64,000 nucleotides of DNA. It comes from Lysinibacillus sp. B2A1 (GTDB lineage Bacteria; Bacillota; Bacilli; Bacillales_A; Planococcaceae). Both the position numbers and the translations under genes were made by a program. Below the pieces are notes generated by a model. The model saw only the letters and a list, made by a program, of their open reading frames with translations, did no database searches and was not told the origin of the DNA. The stretch spans positions 1,684,501 to 1,748,500 of the forward strand of contig CP027224.1 in the NCBI GenBank assembly GCA_002973635.1, in the 5' to 3' direction. This document shows, piece after piece, positions 43,338-50,837 of the stretch (positions are counted from its first letter, which is position 1; every line of letters starts with the position of its first letter).

Positions 43338-43997
43338 TTATAAGTTGGACTCATGATATCGTTTGAGCATTGTTGCAAATTGCTCACGTGTTACGAAATT
43401 TTGAGGGTTAGAGCCATCCGTAATACCTTGACATTGCAGCCAATCCCATGCGGCCTTATGAGTTTCAGTGGCTTTACGCGTTGGAATAATAGCTTGTTTT
43501 GTTTGCAAAGCGTTTTCCAGTTCTTTTATTTTGTTTAGCAATTCATTGTATTGTGACATGGTTAGCTCTCCTTTAGCTTCATTCGTTAATGTTATGTATT
43601 TCATAGGATCAACGGCATTTGGTTGTCCCGTTTGCCAAAGACCATTATGTATTTCGAAGTGTAAATGAACACCAAATGCGCGTCCTGTATTTCCCATAAT
43701 TCCGATTTGCTGCCCCTGCTTCACCTTTTGTCCTACTTGAACGCAGGAAGAATCTAAATGAGCATAATTTGTTTCATATGTTTTGCCATGGATTGTATGC
43801 TTAATCATAACAACATTTCCATAGCTGCTTAATGCCTGTGCTCGCGTAATAATGCCAGCAGCACTAGCAAAAATTGGAACCTTTCCTGTTGAAGCTAAAT
43901 CGATGCCTTGGTGCCATTCCTTCCCAAAGCCGATATTTCGCCAACCAAATTTACTAGTTAAGCGAGCATTCTTCACAGGACTCATAAAATCGACCAT
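43338..43997 (-). CDS. Phage endolysin, M23 peptidase with SLH-like C-terminal motif
   Basis: 219 residues. M23 core (about 5-130): FGWRNIGFGKEWHQGIDLAS with the zinc His-Asp, then the second zinc motif HLHFEIHNG. A short coiled linker follows (SQYNELLNKIKELENALQ), and the C-terminus (about 175-219) WDWLQCQGITDGSNPQNFVTREQFATMLKR has the form of a single S-layer homology-like motif common in bacilli phage lysins. The start overlaps the holin stop (TAATG). A glycyl or cross-bridge endopeptidase is expected; the exact bond is not known. Confidence 0.88.
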   Translation of the reverse strand: MVDFMSPVKNARLTSKFGWRNIGFGKEWHQGIDLASTGKVPIFASAAGIITRAQALSSYGNVVMIKHTIHGKTYETNYAHLDSSCVQVGQKVKQGQQIGIMGNTGRAFGVHLHFEIHNGLWQTGQPNAVDPMKYITLTNEAKGELTMSQYNELLNKIKELENALQTKQAIIPTRKATETHKAAWDWLQCQGITDGSNPQNFVTREQFATMLKRYHESNL

Positions 43998-44278
43998 TAT
44001 CGCTCATCTCGTTTCGGTTTATTATAGGTTAATGCTCTTGAGGAATCACTTAGGTTAGCTGTTGTAGGATCAAGAATGGCATTATATGTACTAACGACTA
44101 TTAATGCTAAAACATATGGATTGGAGACTGCATCCATAATTAATGTCCACACACTTTGCCAAGTAGTTAAATCCGCTCCGGTAATACCATGATAGGCAAA
44201 GAGGGGAGTAATTACAGATAATCCTACCGTAATCCAAAATTGAGGATTGCGAATGCGCACCTTCCAATTAATTTTCAT
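43997..44278 (-). CDS. Phage holin (phi-LC3 type)
   Basis: 93 residues from the ATG at 44278 (GAAAGGA at 8 nt). N-terminus MKINWKVRIRNPQFWITVGL is the hallmark of the phi-LC3 holin family, with a first membrane helix (about 15-32) and a second one near 60-75, and a charged hydrophilic C-terminus (PKRDER). It makes pores for release of the adjacent endolysin. Nine codons upstream are open but lack an RBS. Confidence 0.9.
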   Translation of the reverse strand: MKINWKVRIRNPQFWITVGLSVITPLFAYHGITGADLTTWQSVWTLIMDAVSNPYVLALIVVSTYNAILDPTTANLSDSSRALTYNKPKRDER

Positions 44279-44294
44279 CGACATCATTCCTTTC

Positions 44295-44708
44295 TTATAA
44301 GCCAAATAATTTTAAAATAAAAGCACCAATAATAATTGTAGGAAGAAGTATCCACCAATGCAGATATTGTTTAATGATGTCACCAATGGAGATATAATCC
44401 TTCTCAGATTCCTGCTTTAGATCTTCCTCAATACTATCCACACGTTGACCAATCCCTTTAACATCCTCCTGTAATTCAACCTGGGTCATATTTAATTTCG
44501 TAAGATTGATATTAATATTATTAAAGGTTTTATCCATTCGATGTAATTGAATTTGCTGATGCTTATTCATCTCCTGCTGCTGTTCGGATACTAATGTTAA
44601 GCGATATAATAATTCATGATTACCTTCTAATTTTGAAATTCGGTTCTCTTGATTCTTAATTTCAACCTCAGCACTAGCTAATCGTTCACCTAGTTTTTCA
44701 TTAATCAA
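44295..44708 (-). CDS. XhlA-like phage lysis accessory protein
   Basis: 137 residues from the TTG at 44708; the upstream open frame crosses a terminator, so the TTG is preferred, but its RBS is weak. A long coiled coil (about 1-90: LGERLASAEVEIKNQENRIS, LYRLTLVSEQQQEMNK and so on) is followed by a C-terminal membrane helix (about 115-135) with HWWILLP. This matches hemolysin XhlA-type proteins found beside phage holins. It probably helps the holin or anchors the lysis complex. Confidence 0.7.
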   Translation of the reverse strand: MINEKLGERLASAEVEIKNQENRISKLEGNHELLYRLTLVSEQQQEMNKHQQIQLHRMDKTFNNININLTKLNMTQVELQEDVKGIGQRVDSIEEDLKQESEKDYISIGDIIKQYLHWWILLPTIIIGAFILKLFGL

Positions 44709-44739
44709 TTTTTTATCACCGACTTTATCAAAATAATAA

Positions 44740-44772
44740 AAGAGTAGGGGAGGATAGCTCGCACCTACTCTT
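44740..44772 (-). terminator. Terminator between tail and lysis genes
   Basis: AAGAGTAGG pairs with CCTACTCTT (15-nt loop), and on the minus strand a TTTTATTATTTT tract follows. Lies just before the XhlA-like start and would separate structural from lysis expression. Confidence 0.75.
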
Positions 44773-44868
44773 ATAAAGCGTTGAATATTAATACATATAT
44801 ATTGTTTATACACTATTTATTAGTATTTTTGTATAAATATTCATTTGTTTTTAAATAATATGTACCTT

Positions 44869-45361
44869 TTATCGAATGTACTCGCTTGTACCACTGAAAT
44901 GGTCTACATCCGATTTTAATTCATCAATTAATTTATCCATGCGTTCACGTAGAGTTATTTCATATAAGTTAGCCACATCTTCTACATTTTCATGGTATTG
45001 ATTCTTAGAGAATGATTTTGTGAATGGTAATTCTTTAGGGAAGTACTTGAAAGAATCGCCAATATTCAATAATACTTCTTCACGTTCAGTAGGGGTTAGA
45101 ACTTCATTAAAAGTAGGATTACCAGAGTCATCTAATACAGGGTCTCCATTTTCGTCAATGATAGGAACTTTAGTTACTACATTTTCGATAACCTTTTAGT
45201 AAATTTTCCACCAACATTTAAAATCTTTTGACCTCAATCTTATACAGCTTCTAGAAAATTTGGTGATTGCTCAACAACTCAAAGTAAATCAATATATTCC
45301 AACTCCGTTATCTCGTTATGAGGCGTATCCTCTTGAACTTCATCGTTAGTTTTTTCAATTA
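44869..45361 (-). pseudogene. Decayed phage tail gene with several frame breaks
   Basis: Minus strand, pieces in three frames. After the preceding gene: VIEKTNDEVQEDTPHNEITE then a stop; then VVEQSPNFLEAV followed by stops; then GQKILNVGGKFTK, and after a one-base slip at a run of A near 45183-45187, KVIENVVTKVPIIDENGDPV through to FSGTSEYIR at the end. The last part is open from about 45196 to 44869. A former protein of about 160 residues, function unknown. No intact start codon belongs to the long part. Confidence 0.6.
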
Positions 45362-45373
45362 CATCATTCCTTT

Positions 45374-46642
45374 TTACTCTATGAACAACGCATAATTATA
45401 TTGTTGACTGGTTGCCATTGTTCCTCCACGAATGAAGAACGTAACTAACCAATTTGTGCTATCATATGGAATCACTCGAATATCGTATACCGAATGTCTA
45501 CCAGCCCAGTCAGTTCCTTGCATCTGTCCGTTTACCATATATCGTCCATCTAGATTTAGAACAATAGTGCTAGGTTTGAAATATACTACCATATTTACAG
45601 AAGTTGTTTGTCCAGGGTTAAGGGCTGGAATGTTTATGACTCCCCGGTCAGTTTTCTTACCGGTCTGTATAGCTCTAATATTAGTAGCCATTTGAGCACC
45701 AGTAGCTGTCGGACTTGTAGATACACCTTTGTCAGTGATTGCCGCAGCTACATTTGTTTTAACATCACTGGCAGATTGCTTTAAATCCTGTATTGTGAAC
45801 CAAACATCATCATGACCTAGAAAAGCTACTTGTTTCTGTCCATGTGCTACCATGTAGGTGACATTATTCTTTCTAAACTCTAATCCGAAGTCTTGTGTAG
45901 TACTTGCGTTTAATAAGAATTGAGCGCTAGAACCAGAATTAGAGTTAGGAACACCCATTTCAATTAGTGGAATATCTTTAGAAATAGAGAGGTTTCCACC
46001 TAACGTCATAGCCCCACCTAGTATATAGTTATTACCTGTTCCGTGTTGCACAGCAGATGGAATTTGCGGTGTCCAAGGATGTGGCTGAGAGATAGCAGGG
46101 TCTCGGGCTACTGTTATTCTATTAACTACATCAAAAATATTATAAGTACTAAAAATCTCCACTTTAATGCTAACACCATTCCTTGTGTTAGGTGCTTTTG
46201 TTATCGGAATATACACCCTACTAACATCCTCAACTAATTTTCTAATATAGAAACAAGTAGCGAACAATGGTGAAATATAGTTAATAGTCATAGTATTAGT
46301 GCCTACAACGTTACCAACCTTTGAGAAGTTATAGACTACTTCTGCTCCTCCCATGGAGTTCCCTACATTCCAATCACCTGACAACGTTAGCTTTATCAAC
46401 CCTGAAAAAGCATTACCTACCGGAATATTTATATACAATGAATCTAACTTAGAATTGTCGTCATCCCAATCGTTAAAGTTAAAAACTCTAGAAGCAGACA
46501 AAGGACCTAAGTTAGTAATATTTGCATCATTATAAACATCTTTTTGCCATGAGCTATTAACTTTACTTTTAATTCCTTCTATCTCTTGTTGCAAAGTCGG
46601 ATCCAACGTTTGTTTATTAACTTGACTACCTTTGTACGTCAT
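45374..46642 (-). CDS. Phage tail fibre/receptor-binding protein
   Basis: 422 residues from ATG 46642 (GGGAGGTGG at 4 nt). A short coiled N-terminus (DPTLQQEIEGIKSKVNSSW), then a beta-rich domain (about 45-170) including NITNLGPLSASRVFN and SGLIKLTLSGDWNVGNSMGG, and a C-terminal trimer-type region with AAITDKGVSTSPTATGAQMAT (about 300-320). The 45-170 domain is a clear relative of part of the larger baseplate protein at 47130-50171. Likely a second host-recognition protein. Confidence 0.7.
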   Translation of the reverse strand: MTYKGSQVNKQTLDPTLQQEIEGIKSKVNSSWQKDVYNDANITNLGPLSASRVFNFNDWDDDNSKLDSLYINIPVGNAFSGLIKLTLSGDWNVGNSMGGAEVVYNFSKVGNVVGTNTMTINYISPLFATCFYIRKLVEDVSRVYIPITKAPNTRNGVSIKVEIFSTYNIFDVVNRITVARDPAISQPHPWTPQIPSAVQHGTGNNYILGGAMTLGGNLSISKDIPLIEMGVPNSNSGSSAQFLLNASTTQDFGLEFRKNNVTYMVAHGQKQVAFLGHDDVWFTIQDLKQSASDVKTNVAAAITDKGVSTSPTATGAQMATNIRAIQTGKKTDRGVINIPALNPGQTTSVNMVVYFKPSTIVLNLDGRYMVNGQMQGTDWAGRHSVYDIRVIPYDSTNWLVTFFIRGGTMATSQQYNYALFIE

Positions 46643-46815
46643 TCTTCCACCTCCCATACATATGATTCTTTTAATTCCTTAATAACTGCTGCTCTGTAGT
46701 CAGATTGCGTTATTGTATCCAATGAAAAGATTTTTCCTGTCAAAGGATTAGGTTCTTTATTGACAATACGCCTAGCAATAACTTTTACTATTAACATATT
46801 AACTTCAACTGCCAT
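46639..46815 (-). CDS. 58-residue phage protein
   Basis: ATG at 46813-46815 and stop TGA at 46639-46641, overlapping the neighbours at both ends by one to four nt (TAATG at the start, ATGA at the end). The peptide MAVEVNMLIVKVIARRIVNK continues through NPLTGKIFSLDTITQSDYRA. The tight coupling shows it is a real gene. No family recognised; the position beside the fibre gene suggests a tail assembly role. Confidence 0.7.
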   Translation of the reverse strand: MAVEVNMLIVKVIARRIVNKEPNPLTGKIFSLDTITQSDYRAAVIKELKESYVWEVEE

Positions 46816-47117
46816 TATAGGATACCACCTAATTCAACCTGCAATTTTAACATTTCCATTTCTTCTTTCATCTTTTCAATAAACAATTCTTGTTCCGTTT
46901 TCTGAACTACATATGACTTTATTATCGCCTTCTTAGTTTTCACATCCACGCTGGCTACATACCTTTTGAAATAATCAATGGCACCATGTGGTATTTCAAT
47001 GTAAGATAACCCTTGCCAATCATCATAAAATTCTGTTTCACCTAACGCTTCACCTGTTTGATGTATTATTTTTCCGCTAACTGTTTCATATATAATTCTG
47101 TTACCTCGTTTTTTCAT
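46815..47117 (-). CDS. Phage tail accessory protein, unknown function
   Basis: 100 residues. Basic N-terminus (MKKRGNRIIYETVSGKIIHQ), a beta-rich middle with SYIEIPHGAIDYFKRYVASV, and a coiled C-terminus (EQELFIEKMKEEMEMLKLQV). Similar-sized proteins follow baseplate genes in bacilli phages (XkdW-like position). RBS AGGAGGC before the ATG. Stop overlaps the next ATG. Confidence 0.65.
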   Translation of the reverse strand: MKKRGNRIIYETVSGKIIHQTGEALGETEFYDDWQGLSYIEIPHGAIDYFKRYVASVDVKTKKAIIKSYVVQKTEQELFIEKMKEEMEMLKLQVELGGIL

Positions 47118-47129
47118 CTTGCAGCCTCC

Positions 47130-50100
47130 TTAATAACCGAAAATTACATAAGTATATGGCACTCCCGTTTTAGGTACGAACAACCTGTAATTACCTGCAC
47201 CAACATTAGGACTCTTATAATTATAGCTTGCACTTGTTATCATATTATCATTATATGTTGTGACTTTAACTGACGGTTGCCCCGAAAATGGATCTCCGTT
47301 AGCCCATATAATAATTTCTGCGACACCTGTTAATAAATTATAGTTATAAGCAAATATCATAAATGGTACGAAATTCAAAAAAGTAATATCCATAGGAAAT
47401 ACAAGTGTTGAACTTGCCGTTCCGTTTACGTATTCTGGAGTTACTGGATTTACTCCTCCCCATGCTGTCCCTGTTACTTTTGAATTGGCATTAATAGAAT
47501 TTATATTATTAATCATTTGGGCGAAAGTAGCGTTTGCATCCGTAGGAACGCCTTTACCAGTAATAGCGGATGCAAGTCCTTGCTTACTATTACCTACATG
47601 TGTAAAAATTGATTGTTGAATAGGGTCATTGATAACCATACCTAAATCAAATTGTTCTAATATAGTGTCATTTAAAACAGCAAACGGATTCCCCCAAGTT
47701 GTTTGATATTCTGCTACTATTGATAAAGGATTCAAATACTTTCTCTTGAAAATATCTATATAAAAATTTTCAAATCTATCAATATATATATCGCTAATAT
47801 AAAAATTTTCAGCAAACGCACTAGACATAGAAACAATATTGGTATCCTTAAAGTGGACATTACCATCTGCTACGTTAACATGGTAATAGACTATACATCC
47901 ACCACTTGCATTAGAGTTATTCCAATTTGACGTCATTGTTAATTTTAAAATACCTGACACAAGTGGACCTAACGTCAGTCTAACTTTTTCAGAAGTAGTA
48001 TTATTCGCAAAGTTAACAATAGGGAATGTTTTTTTTGCAAAAGCACCACCTAAGTTAGTTATGACACTGTTGTTGTTGTTAAAATTAACACCTATCTTTT
48101 TCCCTAACTCAGTATTTATTTTAGAACCCACACTAGCAGCTAAAGCTTTTGTATTATCATTAGTAGTTAAGTTATCTACTAAGTCATTACCTATTTCTTG
48201 CCAACCCGGGTCTAAGATAACATATGATGTGTCAGATTCACTAAACCATATAGATCTAGAATATCTCTTGTTAGTTATTAAGTTTGTAGCTTGTAATTCA
48301 TACATTATAGTGCCATCTACAATAGAGCTAGAAAATTCTACGATACAGTGATAGGAACCTATACTAGGTGGAAACTCATTTGTGTTTTCATCCACCAATG
48401 TTAAAAATCTACCGGACTTAGCACTCTTAATATGCTCTATAAAAACCTTATCATCTATTATTGTTACATAAGAATTACCACCTGCTAAAATAGCATCCTG
48501 TACATCTCGACCTAATTTTTCTAAAGTAATAGAGCCATCAATAATGTTATTACCATCAAACTGCACTGTCATGTTCGGCATATTACGGAACACAACTAAT
48601 ACAACATTATTCTTTGCAATTTCAGTATGTGGATTGTAAGGAATAGAAAGACGGTTATGTGTGATAGTGTAAGATACAGGCTCAAGGAATACTGTGTTAT
48701 GGAATACCATTACTGAGTCAGTAACTTGATTATAAGTACCTGTTGGTAGTTCCCATATTGTTTGACTTACAGTGTCAGTAACTAATGGATAAGAATTAAC
48801 ATTTACATTGCCACCACCAGTACCTGAGCCACCGCCACCCTCAATCCATCCTGAGTCATGAATTAATGAGCTTGCATTATCAAATGTGTAAGTACGCATA
48901 TAGGAGATAGCAGTAGTGGGGTTAATTACGTTAAATATCTTAACAACATTTTCGTTATCAGGATTTTCATAAACTAGTAAAGTAGCTACATGGTCTGTTT
49001 CTGTAGGCAAGAAATCAAGGGCGTCATTTTTAACCCAAAACATACCGTTATAATTTGCATCTATATAATCTTGTTCTGAAATAACGATTACCTTGTCACC
49101 AATACCTTTATCAGTGAAATATTCTTTTACTGTTGTGTCTTTATCATCAATCTGTTGTTGTGTATAAGTTCCAATTTCATCTGCTGTTAGCTCTACATTA
49201 CCTGCACCATCAGGACTTTTACCATTAACAGTTGAGACAGCACCAGTACCATCTACACCACGTAATGCTAATAGAATCCAATTTGTGTTCGTTTCAGATG
49301 GAATAGAATTATGGTTGTTATCTCCCTTAGATTGCCATGTACTGCCATTATAAGTTACAACATTATTTTTAGAATAAGTAGTAGTACTATTCCATACAGT
49401 GGCTTGACCCCAACCTTTTATAGAATCTGCTGCTTTATTGGCTTCATCAGTAGCATTCTTGGTATCTGTTATAGCTACCTCAGCTTCATTAATTTTGTTA
49501 TCAAACTCATTCTGACGATTTTGTTCATTTTGAATTCTGGTAGCTTCATTGGATTCACGTATACTTTCAGCATTTTTTCTATCTAATTCATTTTGTTGAC
49601 GAATGTTCTCATTAGAATTTCTAGTATTTTCTGACGTGATACGATTTTGTTCATTTGTGTTTCTTATTTGTTCTGCATTATTTGCCTCATTGAGTACGTC
49701 GTTTAATTTGTCTTTTAAATTATTTGCTTCAGATAGGGTACTTTTCACTTCTTCATTAAGTAATTGAACTTCGGCAATCAAATCTTGAAGAATACCGATA
49801 TAGCTTAGATCTTTATCTTTTAAGTGGTCAAATATGAAAATAGAGAATGGTTGAATTGATACCATTGATGTACCGGAGTATATAGAAAGAATGCTTGTTA
49901 ACTTTCCGGCTTCATTCATCTCTACACCAACAAAATTATAAACAATCATTTGAGTGTTAACGTCTATGTATGGTTCACCGACAATTGTTTGACCTGAAGG
50001 CAATTTAAAGGTAATTTCAGCCCTTGTAAAAGCAGCTAAATCGAACTTTTTGCCATCATCAAATATTTTAAATTTTAATGTTGCTGAATCTCCTTGCTTA

Positions 50101-50171
50101 AAGGTAGGAACAACACTCGTCATTCTTCTTTTGATATCTACGTTTAATGTATATTCATTTTTAAATGACAT
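47130..50171 (-). CDS. Phage baseplate/receptor-binding protein, BppU N-domain type
   Basis: 1013 residues. BppU-like N-terminal domain (about 1-130: FKQGDSATLKFKIFDDGKKF, IQPFSIFIFDHL); long coiled region (130-260) with NE/Q-R repeats such as NEQNRITSENTRNSNE; a carbohydrate-binding-like module (about 265-305: TTYSKNNVVTYNGSTWQSKG); further beta domains; a receptor-domain-like part (about 715-860) homologous to the 45374-46642 protein; then AITGKGVPTDANATFAQMIN and a final beta domain. It probably binds the cell surface. Confidence 0.8.
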   Translation of the reverse strand: MSFKNEYTLNVDIKRRMTSVVPTFKQGDSATLKFKIFDDGKKFDLAAFTRAEITFKLPSGQTIVGEPYIDVNTQMIVYNFVGVEMNEAGKLTSILSIYSGTSMVSIQPFSIFIFDHLKDKDLSYIGILQDLIAEVQLLNEEVKSTLSEANNLKDKLNDVLNEANNAEQIRNTNEQNRITSENTRNSNENIRQQNELDRKNAESIRESNEATRIQNEQNRQNEFDNKINEAEVAITDTKNATDEANKAADSIKGWGQATVWNSTTTYSKNNVVTYNGSTWQSKGDNNHNSIPSETNTNWILLALRGVDGTGAVSTVNGKSPDGAGNVELTADEIGTYTQQQIDDKDTTVKEYFTDKGIGDKVIVISEQDYIDANYNGMFWVKNDALDFLPTETDHVATLLVYENPDNENVVKIFNVINPTTAISYMRTYTFDNASSLIHDSGWIEGGGGSGTGGGNVNVNSYPLVTDTVSQTIWELPTGTYNQVTDSVMVFHNTVFLEPVSYTITHNRLSIPYNPHTEIAKNNVVLVVFRNMPNMTVQFDGNNIIDGSITLEKLGRDVQDAILAGGNSYVTIIDDKVFIEHIKSAKSGRFLTLVDENTNEFPPSIGSYHCIVEFSSSIVDGTIMYELQATNLITNKRYSRSIWFSESDTSYVILDPGWQEIGNDLVDNLTTNDNTKALAASVGSKINTELGKKIGVNFNNNNSVITNLGGAFAKKTFPIVNFANNTTSEKVRLTLGPLVSGILKLTMTSNWNNSNASGGCIVYYHVNVADGNVHFKDTNIVSMSSAFAENFYISDIYIDRFENFYIDIFKRKYLNPLSIVAEYQTTWGNPFAVLNDTILEQFDLGMVINDPIQQSIFTHVGNSKQGLASAITGKGVPTDANATFAQMINNINSINANSKVTGTAWGGVNPVTPEYVNGTASSTLVFPMDITFLNFVPFMIFAYNYNLLTGVAEIIIWANGDPFSGQPSVKVTTYNDNMITSASYNYKSPNVGAGNYRLFVPKTGVPYTYVIFGY

Positions 50172-50187
50172 TTATAAACTCCTTTCT

Positions 50188-50628
50188 CTAATTAATTTTT
50201 TCATTATTTAATTCATAGAAGTTGTAAACATGTTCAAATTGACTACAAACTAAATCATAGGTTTCTGCTAATTCTCCTGATACAGTTATTAATTCCTCAT
50301 CTAAAAATAAATGAGTAATCGTAAGTAACATTTCTTTATTAGCTTCATTTAAATCAATATGAAAATATTCTTCCATTAACATATCTATTTCATTTACATA
50401 GTCAACAGATGCTTTGAAATTTCCTTTTTCATCATATATAATTTCTCCTTGCTCATCCTTAGTTGCATATTGTTTTCTTAATTCAAACTCCTCAGGTTGA
50501 ATAACATTATTGTAATGTTGCTGTAGAAGACGATTAAATCTTGACCGTAATCTCGAAGCTTTACCTTTTAGCTTAAGATCGTAAAGTATTTTATGTGTGT
50601 TTAAAATGTCTTTATTTTTAATCTTCAA
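50188..50628 (-). CDS. DUF1617-like phage protein
   Basis: 146 residues, helical and mostly hydrophilic, with no membrane segment. Features: NTHKILYDLKLKGKASRLRS near 10-30 and LMEEYFHIDLNEANKEMLLT near 85-105. The size and place (between tail fibre genes) fit DUF1617, a family known only from siphophage tail regions. It overlaps the upstream small gene by 11 nt. Function unknown. Confidence 0.65.
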   Translation of the reverse strand: MKIKNKDILNTHKILYDLKLKGKASRLRSRFNRLLQQHYNNVIQPEEFELRKQYATKDEQGEIIYDEKGNFKASVDYVNEIDMLMEEYFHIDLNEANKEMLLTITHLFLDEELITVSGELAETYDLVCSQFEHVYNFYELNNEKIN

Positions 50629-50821
50629 TTTGTTGTTCAGCTCCTTCGATTAATTTCTTTGGAACAATACTTAAGATCGTATGCTTACTAATAATTACAT
50701 CCCCAATACTGATAAAGTTAATTCTTTGATCATTTAATTCTGCTTTTAATGCTGCACTATCAAATTTATAATCCTTTAAATTTAATGTTTGACCATTGTT
50801 AAGTTGTACTTGATAATCCAT
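50618..50821 (-). CDS. 67-residue phage protein
   Basis: MDYQVQLNNGQTLNLKDYKF then a mix of beta and helix, ending KKLIEGAEQQIED. Its start and stop are tightly packed between its neighbours (16-nt gap and 11-nt overlap) and GGGAGAATGAT lies upstream. No family recognised. The first half resembles short repeat-like beta hairpins seen in tail cap proteins. Confidence 0.6.
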   Translation of the reverse strand: MDYQVQLNNGQTLNLKDYKFDSAALKAELNDQRINFISIGDVIISKHTILSIVPKKLIEGAEQQIED

Positions 50822-50837
50822 AATATATCATTCTCCC

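Noticed and set aside
44709-44813. Longer N-terminus of the XhlA-like protein
   Set aside because: It would pass through a terminator hairpin and encodes an atypical sequence.
49494-49660. Repeat-like NE/Q-R sequence as a CRISPR or tandem DNA repeat
   Set aside because: It is a coiled-coil protein repeat within a continuous phage gene; spacing and sequence at DNA level are not constant.
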